Of a stretch of 64,000 nucleotides of DNA, positions 35,562 through 44,054 are shown one piece after another. Position 1 is the stretch's first letter, and every line of letters begins with the position of its first letter. This DNA is from Pseudomonas fortuita (GTDB lineage: Bacteria; Pseudomonadota; Gammaproteobacteria; Pseudomonadales; Pseudomonadaceae). A program made the position numbers and the translations under genes. Location of the stretch: assembly GCF_026898135.2 (NCBI RefSeq), contig NZ_CP114035.2, positions 62,001 to 126,000 of the forward strand. Reading direction: 5' to 3'. The notes under the pieces were generated by a model. That model saw only the letters and a list, made by a program, of their open reading frames with translations, was not told the origin of the DNA and searched no databases.

Positions 35562-37094
35562 GTGAACATTACACAGTTGAAAGCGGCCCTGCCGCGTGAG
35601 TTGCTGGCGTCGGTGGTGGTCTTTCTGGTGGCCCTGCCATTGTGCATGGGTATCGCGATTGCATCGGGCATGCCGCCGGCCAAGGGCCTGATTACCGGCA
35701 TTATCGGCGGGGTTGTGGTGGGTTTCCTCGCCGGTTCGCCATTGCAGGTCAGTGGCCCGGCCGCCGGCTTGGCGGTACTGGTGTTCGAGCTGGTGCGCCA
35801 GCATGGCGTTGCCATGCTCGGGCCGATCTTGTTGCTGGCGGGGCTGCTGCAGTTGCTGGCTGGGCGCCTGCGTCTGGGTTGCTGGTTTCGCGTCACTGCG
35901 CCAGCGGTGGTGTACGGCATGTTGGCGGGCATCGGCGTGCTGATCGTGTTGTCGCAGATACATGTGATGTTCGATACAGCGCCGCAGCCTTCGGGGCTGC
36001 AGAACCTGCTGGAATTCCCGTCCACCGTGGCCGCAGCCCTGCCACAGGAACGCTCAGGCTCCGGCTGGATGGCGGGTGCGCTCGGCCTGGGTACCATCGC
36101 TATCATGTGGGGCTGGGAGCGCCTGCGGCCCCAGCGGCTGCGCTTCGTCCCTGGGGCCCTGTTGGGTGTTGCAGCCATGACCGTCATCAGTATGTGGCTG
36201 GCCTTGCCGGTAAACCGGGTGCAGGTGCCGGCAGACCTGTCCGAGGCCGTCGACTGGATCCGCCCGGGTGACCTGATGCAACTGGCCGACCCTACCCTGC
36301 TGGTTGCCGCCTTTGCCCTGGCCTTCATCGCCAGCGCCGAAACCTTGCTGTCGGCTGCGGCGGTGGACCGGATGCACAGCGGCCAGCGTTCGGACTTCGA
36401 CCGTGAGCTGTCGGCCCAAGGTATCGGCAACATGCTCTGTGGCGTGCTCGGAGCGCTGCCGATGACGGGCGTGATCGTGCGCAGTTCGGCCAATGTGCAG
36501 GCGGGCGCGCAGACACGGGCATCGGCAATCTTCCACGGGCTGTGGCTGTTGGCCTTCGTGGTGGTGTTGAGCAGCGTACTGCAGCAGATTCCGGTGGCGA
36601 GCCTGGCGGGTGTGCTGGTGTTTACCGGGGTGAAGTTGGTTGATTTCAAGGCGTTTCGTGGCCTGGGCCGTTATGGCCGCATGCCGATGTTCACCTATGC
36701 GGCGACAGCCCTGGCGATCATCTTCACCGACCTGCTGACCGGCGTGCTGCTGGGCTTTGCCCTGACCCTGCTGAAGCTGGCGTTCAAGGCGGCGCGGCTG
36801 AAGATCAACCTGGTGAGCCTGGAGAAGGCCGGGCACATGGAACTGCGCCTCAGTGGCGCGGCGACGTTCCTCAAGGTGCCGGCGCTGACCCAGGTGCTGG
36901 ATACGGTACCGGCGGGCACTACGCTGCATGTGCCGTTGGGTAACCTGAGCTATATCGATCACTCGTGCCTTGAGTTGCTGGAGGACTGGAGCCGCAGCAA
37001 TTCGGCCAATGGGTCACGGTTGCTGATAGAGCAGCGGCGCCTGAAGCGGCGGATCGAGGGGCGGTTGCGGACTACGGCGGGGGTTGGGGCCTGA
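35562..37094 (+). CDS. SulP-family permease paired with carbonic anhydrase
   Basis: This is a 510-residue inner-membrane SulP transporter starting at GTG 35562 after AAGGAG. It has about 11 hydrophobic segments, with SVVVFLVALPLCMGIAIASGMPPAKGLITGIIGG and the conserved QVSGPAAGLAVLV, plus a short C-terminal STAS domain (LHVPLGNLSYIDHSCLELL). The neighbour is a beta-carbonic anhydrase, so bicarbonate is the likely substrate, as inferred for other SulP-CA pairs. It is only distantly similar to the SulP protein at 15064-16629. Confidence 0.87.
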   Translation: MNITQLKAALPRELLASVVVFLVALPLCMGIAIASGMPPAKGLITGIIGGVVVGFLAGSPLQVSGPAAGLAVLVFELVRQHGVAMLGPILLLAGLLQLLAGRLRLGCWFRVTAPAVVYGMLAGIGVLIVLSQIHVMFDTAPQPSGLQNLLEFPSTVAAALPQERSGSGWMAGALGLGTIAIMWGWERLRPQRLRFVPGALLGVAAMTVISMWLALPVNRVQVPADLSEAVDWIRPGDLMQLADPTLLVAAFALAFIASAETLLSAAAVDRMHSGQRSDFDRELSAQGIGNMLCGVLGALPMTGVIVRSSANVQAGAQTRASAIFHGLWLLAFVVVLSSVLQQIPVASLAGVLVFTGVKLVDFKAFRGLGRYGRMPMFTYAATALAIIFTDLLTGVLLGFALTLLKLAFKAARLKINLVSLEKAGHMELRLSGAATFLKVPALTQVLDTVPAGTTLHVPLGNLSYIDHSCLELLEDWSRSNSANGSRLLIEQRRLKRRIEGRLRTTAGVGA

Positions 37095-37116
37095 AAACTT
37101 CTATCGCCTGAACTGG

Positions 37117-37207
37117 CCTCTTCGCGGGTGAACCCGCTGCCACAGGGACCGCGCAGACACTCAATGCTGTGCAGTACCTGTGGCAGCGGGCGAGCCCGCG
37201 AAGAGGC
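37117..37207. repeat. REP pair after the SulP permease gene
   Basis: CTCTTCGCGGGTGAACCCGCTGCCACAGG and inverted CCTGTGGCAGCGGGCGAGCCCGCGAAGAGG. Both copies carry GCCACA in place of CCCACA, a compensating or shared change. Confidence 0.85.
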
Positions 37208-37220
37208 CGTTACTGGAATA

Positions 37221-37862
37221 TCAGGCTGGTTGACCCAGCTCCACACCCAGCTGGCGCGACAGGCAAGGCCAGCGCTTCCACGCCTCGCCGGTTGCCGGGC
37301 TGCTCAGCTTCTCGCGGTACGCCTCCACCGACTCCACCGCAAAGCTTTCGTCATTGAGCATTTCGTCAACCGAGTGGTGCACCACTTCATCCAGCTGGTT
37401 GGCAAAGCTTTCGCCAATCAACTGGTGGGCAATCAGGTTGGCGACAGTGGTGTCGACCGGGATCAATGGCTGCTGGAAGTGGCGGATGTACAAGTCATTC
37501 ACCTCTTCCACCAGGCGGTGCGCCAGGTAGGCCTCATCCAGCAAGCAGTCCAGGCCGACATGCCCTTGCATCACGCTGGGCGGCTGCAGGAAGTAGGCTT
37601 CGGCAATTTTCAGTACGGGTTTGATCTGCGATTCGATCCCGGCTTCGCGGGCGACCGCGTGGGCGGCCTCCAGCAGTTCCGGAACCTGATCGATGTAGGC
37701 GCTGACGAAGCGCGCCAAAGTACCCTGGGCGTCCTGCTCAGGCAGTTGGATCGAGGGATGCAGGTGGGGCAGTTGCAGCTCGAGACGCTCTTTCAATTGG
37801 CCGGTCTGGCCTTCATGTTGATGGGCTTGGCTTACCTGCTCGCGTACAGCAGCGATGTTCAT
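37221..37862 (-). CDS. Conserved hypothetical protein of pseudomonads
   Basis: This is a 213-residue soluble, acidic, helix-rich protein starting MNIAAVREQVSQAHQHEGQTGQLKERLELQL after TGGAG. There is no signal peptide or membrane segment. I do not recognise a catalytic motif; there are many His, Glu and Asp residues (for example EVVHHSVDEMLNDE). It sits divergently upstream of the cytochrome oxidase operon across a 369-bp gap. I recall a hypothetical gene at this spot in P. putida but no function. Confidence 0.78.
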   Translation of the reverse strand: MNIAAVREQVSQAHQHEGQTGQLKERLELQLPHLHPSIQLPEQDAQGTLARFVSAYIDQVPELLEAAHAVAREAGIESQIKPVLKIAEAYFLQPPSVMQGHVGLDCLLDEAYLAHRLVEEVNDLYIRHFQQPLIPVDTTVANLIAHQLIGESFANQLDEVVHHSVDEMLNDESFAVESVEAYREKLSSPATGEAWKRWPCLSRQLGVELGQPA

Positions 37863-38063
37863 GACAACTCCAGGGACATTACGTTTCAAACGGAAGACAC
37901 TAAATTAGCTCGGTATACAGAATACCTAAGACGTATTTGTTATAAGTCGCGCAAACGTGTGCGCTATCAGGCATATAGCCGTGCCATTATTACGCCATTC
38001 CCCATCAAGCACGCGGCTTTCAGGCCATTCAGCCATTTCGTGAAGTTCATTTCACACGCTTCA

Positions 38064-38091
38064 TTGCGTGCCATTGGTCGCTGTCTATACT
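38064..38091 (+). promoter_or_regulatory. Sigma-70 promoter candidate for the aa3 oxidase operon
   Basis: TTGCGT (38064-38069), a 16-bp spacer and TATACT (38086-38091) lie about 140 bp before coxB. The rest of the 37863-38231 gap is AT-rich near 37900-37950, where the promoter of the divergent hypothetical gene probably lies. No gene or RNA is seen there. Confidence 0.5.
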
Positions 38092-38231
38092 CCCGTTGAA
38101 CGTGATTCGTTGATGAGGCCCGACTGCTTTTAGCAGGGGCTCGGTCGTCGAAGCCAGGCAGTCTTGACCGCCGTTCCCTCTTGCCGCAGGCCACGCCTCC
38201 GGGACAACAAGAATTAGAAGGGGAACCCGCA

Positions 38232-39359
38232 ATGATGCGACATCCACATGTCTGGATGGGCCTCCTGTTGTGGTCGGTTTTTGGTCAGGCCAATGCCGCC
38301 TGGACCGTGAACATGCACCCGGGGGCGACGGAAGTTTCCAACGCCGTCTTCGACCTGCACATGACCATCTTCTGGATCTGCGTGATCATTGGCATCGTGG
38401 TGTTTGGCGCGATGTTCTGGTCGATGGTCGTCCACCGCCGCTCCACTGGCCAGCAGGCTGCGCATTTCCACGAGCACACTTGGGTGGAAATCCTCTGGAC
38501 CGTGGTGCCCTTCCTGATTCTGGTGGTGATGGCCATTCCGGCCACCAAGACCCTGATCGACATCTACGACGCCAGCGAGTCGGACATCGACATCCAGGTC
38601 ACCGGCTACCAGTGGAAGTGGCACTACAAATACCTGGGTCAGGACGTGGAGTTCTTCAGCAACCTCGCCACCCCTGCCGATCAGATTCACAACAAGGCCC
38701 CCAAGGACGAGCATTACCTGCTTGAAGTCGACCAGCCGCTGGTGCTGCCGGTGGGTGCCAAGGTGCGCTTCCTGGTGACCGCCGCGGATGTCATCCACTC
38801 CTGGTGGGTGCCGGCTTTTGCGGTCAAGCGTGACGCCATCCCCGGCTTCGTCAATGAAGCCTGGACCCGTATCGAGAAGCCCGGCATCTACCGTGGCCAG
38901 TGCACCGAGTTGTGCGGCAAGGACCACGGCTTCATGCCGGTGGTGGTCGAGGTCAAGTCCAAGGCCGACTACGACACCTGGCTGGGCGAGCGCAAGGCTG
39001 AAGCCGCCAAGCTCAAGGAGCTGACCAGCAAGGAATGGACCCTGGAAGAGCTGGTGGCGCGTGGCGACAAGGTCTACCACACCACCTGCGTGGCCTGTCA
39101 CCAGCCCGAAGGCCAGGGCCTGCCGCCGATGTTCCCGGCGCTCAAGGGCTCGAAGATTGCCACCGGGCCGAAGGAAGGCCACCTGAGCATTGTCTTCCAC
39201 GGCAAGCCCGGCACGGCCATGGCCGCCTTTGGCAAGCAACTGTCGGAAGTCGACATCGCTGCTGTGGTCACCTACGAGCGCAATGCCTGGGGTAACAACA
39301 AAGGCGACATGGTCACGCCGAAGGACGTGCTGGCGCTGAAGCAGGCAGAAGCCAAGTGA
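38232..39359 (+). CDS. coxB: Cytochrome c oxidase subunit II with fused cytochrome c domain
   Basis: Subunit II of the aa3-type terminal oxidase receives electrons at the CuA centre on the periplasmic side. The protein has 375 residues. It has a signal peptide, two membrane helices, and the CuA site GQCTELCGKDHGFM with an upstream histidine in DVIHSWW. A C-terminal cytochrome c domain has heme motif CVACH and a distal methionine region (MFPALKG). This fusion is typical of Pseudomonas aa3 oxidases. ATG 38232 follows AGAAGGGG. It is the first gene of the cox operon. Confidence 0.95.
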   Translation: MMRHPHVWMGLLLWSVFGQANAAWTVNMHPGATEVSNAVFDLHMTIFWICVIIGIVVFGAMFWSMVVHRRSTGQQAAHFHEHTWVEILWTVVPFLILVVMAIPATKTLIDIYDASESDIDIQVTGYQWKWHYKYLGQDVEFFSNLATPADQIHNKAPKDEHYLLEVDQPLVLPVGAKVRFLVTAADVIHSWWVPAFAVKRDAIPGFVNEAWTRIEKPGIYRGQCTELCGKDHGFMPVVVEVKSKADYDTWLGERKAEAAKLKELTSKEWTLEELVARGDKVYHTTCVACHQPEGQGLPPMFPALKGSKIATGPKEGHLSIVFHGKPGTAMAAFGKQLSEVDIAAVVTYERNAWGNNKGDMVTPKDVLALKQAEAK

Positions 39360-39402
39360 ACCGGGTTACTCGCGGCAACCAATGGGTTGCAGGAGACAGG
39401 AC

Positions 39403-40992
39403 ATGAGTGCAGTGATCGACGACCAAGCCCACGGCCATGACCATGCGCACGGCCCGGCCAAGGGCCTGATGCGCTGGGTGCTGACCACCAACCATAAAGA
39501 CATCGGCACGATGTACCTGTGGTTCAGCTTCATCATGTTCCTGCTGGGTGGCTCGTTCGCCATGGTCATCCGGGCCGAACTGTTCCAGCCAGGCTTGCAG
39601 ATCGTGGAGCCGGCGTTCTTCAACCAGATGACCACCATGCATGGCCTGATCATGGTGTTCGGTGCAGTGATGCCGGCTTTCGTCGGCCTGGCCAACTGGA
39701 TGATCCCGTTGATGATCGGGGCGCCCGACATGGCCTTGCCGCGGATGAACAACTTCAGCTTCTGGCTGCTGCCGGCGGCGTTCCTGCTGCTGGTTTCGAC
39801 CCTGTTCAGCCCGGGTGGCGGGCCGAACTTCGGCTGGACCTTCTACGCCCCGCTGTCCACCACCTATGCACCCGCCAGCGTCACCTTCTTCATTTTCGCC
39901 ATCCACCTGATGGGCATCAGCTCGATCATGGGCGCGATCAACGTGATTGCCACCATCCTCAATCTGCGTGCGCCAGGCATGACCCTGATGAAGATGCCGC
40001 TGTTTGTCTGGACCTGGCTGATCACGGCCTTTCTGTTGATCGCGGTGATGCCGGTGCTGGCCGGCGTGGTGACCATGATGCTGATGGACATTCACTTCGG
40101 CACCAGTTTCTTCAGCGCGGCCGGTGGCGGTGACCCGGTGCTGTTCCAGCACGTGTTCTGGTTCTTCGGCCACCCCGAGGTGTACATCATGATCCTGCCG
40201 GCGTTCGGCGCGGTCAGCTCGATCATCCCGGCGTTCTCGCGCAAGCCGCTGTTCGGCTACACCTCGATGGTGTACGCCACCGGCGCAATTGCCTTTCTGT
40301 CGTTCATCGTCTGGGCCCACCACATGTTCGTGGTCGGCATCCCGGTAGTGGGCGAGCTGTTCTTCATGTACGCCACCATGCTGATTGCCGTGCCCACAGG
40401 GGTGAAGGTGTTCAACTGGGTCAGCACAATGTGGGAAGGCTCGCTCACCTTCGAGACGCCGATGCTGTTCGCCATCGCCTTCGTCATCCTGTTCACCATC
40501 GGCGGTTTCTCCGGGCTGATGCTGGCGATCGCCCCGGCGGACTTCCAGTACCACGACACCTACTTCGTGGTGGCGCACTTCCACTACGTGCTGGTACCCG
40601 GGGCGATTTTTGGCATCTTTGCCTCGGCTTACTACTGGCTACCGAAATGGACCGGCCACATGTACGACGAAACCCTCGGCAAGTTGCACTTCTGGCTGTC
40701 GTTCATCGGCATGAACATGGCCTTCTTCCCGATGCACTTCGTAGGGCTGGCCGGCATGCCGCGTCGCATCCCCGACTACAACCTGCAGTTCGCCGACTTC
40801 AATATGGTGTCGTCGATCGGTGCCTTCATGTTCGGCGCCACGCAAATCTTCTTCCTGTTCATTGTCATCAAGTGCATTCGCGGTGGCGCGCCGGCACCGG
40901 CCAAACCCTGGGATGGCGCCGAGGGCCTGGAGTGGTCGATCCCCTCCCCTGCGCCTTACCACACCTTCCAGACCCCACCGGAAGTGAAATAG
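39403..40992 (+). CDS. coxA: Cytochrome c oxidase subunit I
   Basis: This is the catalytic subunit of the aa3 oxidase, which binds heme a, heme a3 and CuB and pumps protons. The protein has 529 residues and 12 membrane helices. Motifs are TTNHKDIGTMYLWF near the start, the CuB/tyrosine region HVFWFFGHPEVYIMILP, and the heme-ligand pair AHFHYVL. It has a His-rich N-terminus (HGHDHAHGP). AGGAGACAGG precedes ATG 39403. It lies 43 bp after coxB. Confidence 0.97.
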   Translation: MSAVIDDQAHGHDHAHGPAKGLMRWVLTTNHKDIGTMYLWFSFIMFLLGGSFAMVIRAELFQPGLQIVEPAFFNQMTTMHGLIMVFGAVMPAFVGLANWMIPLMIGAPDMALPRMNNFSFWLLPAAFLLLVSTLFSPGGGPNFGWTFYAPLSTTYAPASVTFFIFAIHLMGISSIMGAINVIATILNLRAPGMTLMKMPLFVWTWLITAFLLIAVMPVLAGVVTMMLMDIHFGTSFFSAAGGGDPVLFQHVFWFFGHPEVYIMILPAFGAVSSIIPAFSRKPLFGYTSMVYATGAIAFLSFIVWAHHMFVVGIPVVGELFFMYATMLIAVPTGVKVFNWVSTMWEGSLTFETPMLFAIAFVILFTIGGFSGLMLAIAPADFQYHDTYFVVAHFHYVLVPGAIFGIFASAYYWLPKWTGHMYDETLGKLHFWLSFIGMNMAFFPMHFVGLAGMPRRIPDYNLQFADFNMVSSIGAFMFGATQIFFLFIVIKCIRGGAPAPAKPWDGAEGLEWSIPSPAPYHTFQTPPEVK

Positions 40993-41002
40993 GAAACCTG
41001 TC

Positions 41003-41569
41003 ATGAACGGCCTGTCGCTGAAACGCCTGGTAACGCGCCTGTTGATGCTGACGGTGGTGATGTTCGCCTTCGGCTTCGCCCTGGTGCCGATCTACGACGT
41101 GATGTGCAAGGCCTTTGGCATCAACGGCAAGACCGGTGGGCAATACGAGGGCAGCCAGGTTAGCGACCCGTCGCGTTCGGTGCGGGTGCAGTTCATGTCG
41201 ACCAATGCCAGTGACATGGTCTGGGATTTCTATTCCACTGCCGACCAGCTGGAGGTCAACCCGGGTGCGGTGAACCAGATGATATTCGTTGCGCACAATC
41301 CGACCGATCGGCCGATGAGCGCGCAAGCCATACCCAGCATCACCCCGGCCGAGGCCGCGGCGTACTTCCACAAGACCGAGTGCTTCTGTTTTACCCAGCA
41401 GGTGCTGCAGCCCGGCGAACGCATCGAGATGCCGGTGCGCTTCATCGTCGACCGCGACCTGCCGGCCAGCGTGAAGCACCTGACACTGGCCTACACCTTG
41501 TTCGACATCACCGCTCGCCACCCGCCGGTCGCGCATGTTGCGGCCCAGGACGTCCAGGGCGCCCGTTAA
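41003..41569 (+). CDS. ctaG: Cytochrome c oxidase assembly protein CtaG/Cox11
   Basis: CtaG is a membrane-anchored copper chaperone that helps build the CuB site of subunit I. The protein has 188 residues. One N-terminal helix (LVTRLLMLTVVMFAFGFALVP) is followed by a periplasmic domain with the copper motif CFCF in HKTECFCFTQQ and a conserved C in YDVMCKAFG. The position between coxA and coxC is standard. Confidence 0.95.
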   Translation: MNGLSLKRLVTRLLMLTVVMFAFGFALVPIYDVMCKAFGINGKTGGQYEGSQVSDPSRSVRVQFMSTNASDMVWDFYSTADQLEVNPGAVNQMIFVAHNPTDRPMSAQAIPSITPAEAAAYFHKTECFCFTQQVLQPGERIEMPVRFIVDRDLPASVKHLTLAYTLFDITARHPPVAHVAAQDVQGAR

Positions 41570-41585
41570 GGGAAGGAGAACAGCA

Positions 41586-42473
41586 ATGGCAAGTCATCAG
41601 CACTACTACGTTCCGGCGCAGAGCAAGTGGCCCATCATCGCCACCATCGGCATGTTCATCACGGTGTTTGGCCTGGGCACCTGGTTCAACGACATGAAGG
41701 CCGGCCACCCGGAATCGCACGGGCCGCTGATTTTCTTCGTGGGCGCTTTGTTCCTGGCCTACATGCTGTTCGGCTGGTTTGGGGCGGTGGTCAAGGAGAG
41801 CCGCGCCGGGTTGTACAGCCCGCAGCTGGACCGCTCGTTCCGCTGGGGGATGAGCTGGTTCATCTTCTCTGAAGTCATGTTCTTCCTGGCCTTCTTCGGT
41901 GCGCTGTTCTACGTGCGCGTGCTTGCCGGGCCGTGGCTGGGAGGTGAAGGCGCCAAAGGGGTTGCACACATGCTGTGGCCGACTTTCGAGTTCACCTGGC
42001 CGCTGCTGCACACGCCGGATCCGAAACTGTTCCCGCCGCCCAAAGAAGTAATCGACCCGTGGCACCTGCCACTGATCAACACGATCTTGCTGGTCAGTTC
42101 CAGTGTGACCATCACCATCGCCCACCACGCCCTGCGCCGTGACCACCGTGGTCCGCTGAAATTCTGGATGGCCCTGACCATCCTGCTGGGGCTCAGCTTC
42201 ATTGCATTGCAAGCCTTCGAGTATCACGAAGCCTATACCAAGCTGGGGCTGACGCTGGGGTCGGGGATCTATGGCGCGACGTTCTTCATGCTCACCGGGT
42301 TCCACGGTGCCCACGTGACCTTGGGCACGATCATCCTGATCGTGATGTTCGTGCGCATCTTGCGCGGGCATTTCAACCCCGAGAAACACTTCGGCTTCGA
42401 GGCAGCCAGCTGGTATTGGCACTTCGTCGACGTGGTGTGGGTGGGGTTGTTCATTTTTGTGTATGTGCTGTAG
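41586..42473 (+). CDS. coxC: Cytochrome c oxidase subunit III
   Basis: Subunit III of the aa3 oxidase. The protein has 295 residues and about seven membrane helices. It starts at ATG 41586 (MASHQHYYVPAQSKWPI) after GGAAGGAGA. Signatures include RWGMSWFIFSEVMFFLAFFGALFYVR and the final HFGFEAASWYWHFVDVVWVGLFIFVY. It is followed by a convergent small membrane-protein gene. Confidence 0.96.
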   Translation: MASHQHYYVPAQSKWPIIATIGMFITVFGLGTWFNDMKAGHPESHGPLIFFVGALFLAYMLFGWFGAVVKESRAGLYSPQLDRSFRWGMSWFIFSEVMFFLAFFGALFYVRVLAGPWLGGEGAKGVAHMLWPTFEFTWPLLHTPDPKLFPPPKEVIDPWHLPLINTILLVSSSVTITIAHHALRRDHRGPLKFWMALTILLGLSFIALQAFEYHEAYTKLGLTLGSGIYGATFFMLTGFHGAHVTLGTIILIVMFVRILRGHFNPEKHFGFEAASWYWHFVDVVWVGLFIFVYVL

Positions 42474-42502
42474 GGCCAATCGCCGGCAAAACGAGTGCAG
42501 TT

Positions 42503-42706
42503 TCAGAAGGGGGCGTGTGAAACCAGCTGACCGCTGAGCAAACCCCAGGCGACCAGGGCAATTGTCAGGGCCGCCAGGGTCACCCGCACGGTCAGAGCCT
42601 TCAGCAGACGCGTCGAGTTTTCGTCGTCCTTGACCAGAAACACCAGGCCACTGAACAGGCTGGCAATCGTGGCCAACAGCATCAGGACAATCGCGGCCTT
42701 GAGCAT
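42503..42706 (-). CDS. DUF2909 twin-transmembrane protein
   Basis: This is a 67-residue protein with two membrane helices, AAIVLMLLATIASLFSGLVFLV and VTLAALTIALVAWGLLSG, joined by the charged loop KDDENSTRLLKAL. It is a common small gene within pseudomonad cox clusters and is encoded on the opposite strand. No direct function is known, but its conserved place suggests a link with oxidase assembly. Confidence 0.83.
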   Translation of the reverse strand: MLKAAIVLMLLATIASLFSGLVFLVKDDENSTRLLKALTVRVTLAALTIALVAWGLLSGQLVSHAPF

Positions 42707-42757
42707 GGCGCTACTCCGGGGGGATGCGGTGATGTGGATAAGTATAGCGAGGCGCCC

Positions 42758-43495
42758 GTGAGGCGGTTTCGCCCAGGCTGGATTCCGACCCTGGTGGTGC
42801 TTGCACTGCTGCCAGGGCTGATCGCGCTTGGCTGCTGGCAACTCGGCCGGGCCGAGGAAAAGCGCGTGCTGCTGGCCACTTATGCCGAACGGCGGGTCGA
42901 AGCGCCGATCGCCACGGCCCAGCTCGCATCAAACGACGACAACGCCTTCCGCCGCGTGCACCTGTACGGCCGCTTCGATGCCGAGCACAGCGTGCTGCTG
43001 GACAACCGCATGCGCGATGGCCAGGCCGGTGTCGAACTGCTGCAACCCTTCCATGACCAGGCCAGTGGCCAGTGGCTGCTGATCAACCGCGGCTGGCTGC
43101 CATGGCCAGACCGCCGCGTGCCGGTGCATTTCAATACCCCTCCACAGGCCTTGGCACTGGACGCTTCGGTGTATGTGTCGCCCGGCAGCACGTTCCAGCT
43201 GCATCCCGACCCTGAAGGCGGCCAATGGCCGCACCTGCTCACCGCCGTTGATGCCGCGCAGCTATGGCCGCAGCTAGCCCGCGAAGGCTATGCCCATGAG
43301 TTGCGCCTGGAGCCCGGCCCGGCGGCCTATCGCCTGGACTGGCCGGTTGTCGCCATGGGCCCGGAAAAACACCTGGGCTACGCCGTGCAGTGGTTTGCCC
43401 TGGCGGGTGCACTGGTTCTGCTTTACCTCTATTTCGGCTGGCACCACAACAAGGAGAAACGCCATGGCCACCGCCACTCCACTGGACGTGCCTGA
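42758..43495 (+). CDS. SURF1-family cytochrome oxidase assembly protein
   Basis: This is a 245-residue SURF1/Shy1-type protein, implicated in heme a insertion into subunit I. It has two terminal membrane helices (WIPTLVVLALLPGLIALGCWQLGRAEEK and YAVQWFALAGALVLLYLYFGW) around a periplasmic domain. The C-terminal PEKHLGYAVQWFALA is the family signature. I use the GTG at 42758 with GAGG upstream. The GTG at 42734 lies inside a DnaA-box word and lacks a ribosome binding site. Confidence 0.9.
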   Translation: MRRFRPGWIPTLVVLALLPGLIALGCWQLGRAEEKRVLLATYAERRVEAPIATAQLASNDDNAFRRVHLYGRFDAEHSVLLDNRMRDGQAGVELLQPFHDQASGQWLLINRGWLPWPDRRVPVHFNTPPQALALDASVYVSPGSTFQLHPDPEGGQWPHLLTAVDAAQLWPQLAREGYAHELRLEPGPAAYRLDWPVVAMGPEKHLGYAVQWFALAGALVLLYLYFGWHHNKEKRHGHRHSTGRA

Positions 43496-44045
43496 ACGTA
43501 GCAAACCCAGAGCCCGCGGGCGTTTGCAGCTTTTGCTGATCCTGCTGGTAGTGCTCGGGCCGATGATTTTGGCCACCAGCATGTACAAGCTGAAGTTCTG
43601 GGTGCCGGAGGGCCGCAGCTACCACGGCGATATGATCGGCAACGGTGAGAGCCGTACTGATATCGGCGTGTCAGGCGAGGACGAGCGTTGGCAATTGCTG
43701 GTCAGCGCCCCCGAAGCCTGTGCCGAGGACTGCCAGCGCCTGGTGTACCTCGCCCGGCAGATCCAGGTGGGCCTGGGCCGCGACGCCAGCCGTGCCAGCC
43801 ATGCACTGGCCACAGCCCAGCCGCTGAGCGCCGACTACCAGGCGCTGCTGGGCCGCGAGTACCCGCAGCTGCAACGCTACCCGCTGGATGCCCCGCGCTA
43901 TTTGCAGAAGGTGGGCGAGCCTGGCCCGCAACTGTGGATCGTCGACCCCCACGGCAACCTGGTGCTGCGTTACGACGGCAAGGCCAACGGCAAGCATGTG
44001 CTGGATGACCTGCGCCACCTGCTCAAGCTGTCCAACATCGGCTAG
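43464..44045 (+). CDS. Membrane-anchored cytochrome oxidase-cluster protein, thioredoxin-like
   Basis: This is a 193-residue protein with one N-terminal helix (LQLLLILLVVLGPMILATSMYKL) and a periplasmic domain ending PQLWIVDPHGNLVLRYDGKANGKHVLDDLRHLLKL, which resembles a SCO/thioredoxin-like fold without its CxxxC. ATG 43464 follows AAGGAG and overlaps the end of the SURF1 gene. It is found in the same place in other pseudomonads and is presumably an oxidase assembly factor. Confidence 0.82.
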   Translation: MATATPLDVPERSKPRARGRLQLLLILLVVLGPMILATSMYKLKFWVPEGRSYHGDMIGNGESRTDIGVSGEDERWQLLVSAPEACAEDCQRLVYLARQIQVGLGRDASRASHALATAQPLSADYQALLGREYPQLQRYPLDAPRYLQKVGEPGPQLWIVDPHGNLVLRYDGKANGKHVLDDLRHLLKLSNIG

Positions 44046-44054
44046 GAGCCTGCC

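Noticed and set aside
42734..42757. Upstream GTG start for the SURF1-family gene
   Set aside because: It lies in a DnaA-box word; GTG 42758 has GAGG at proper spacing.
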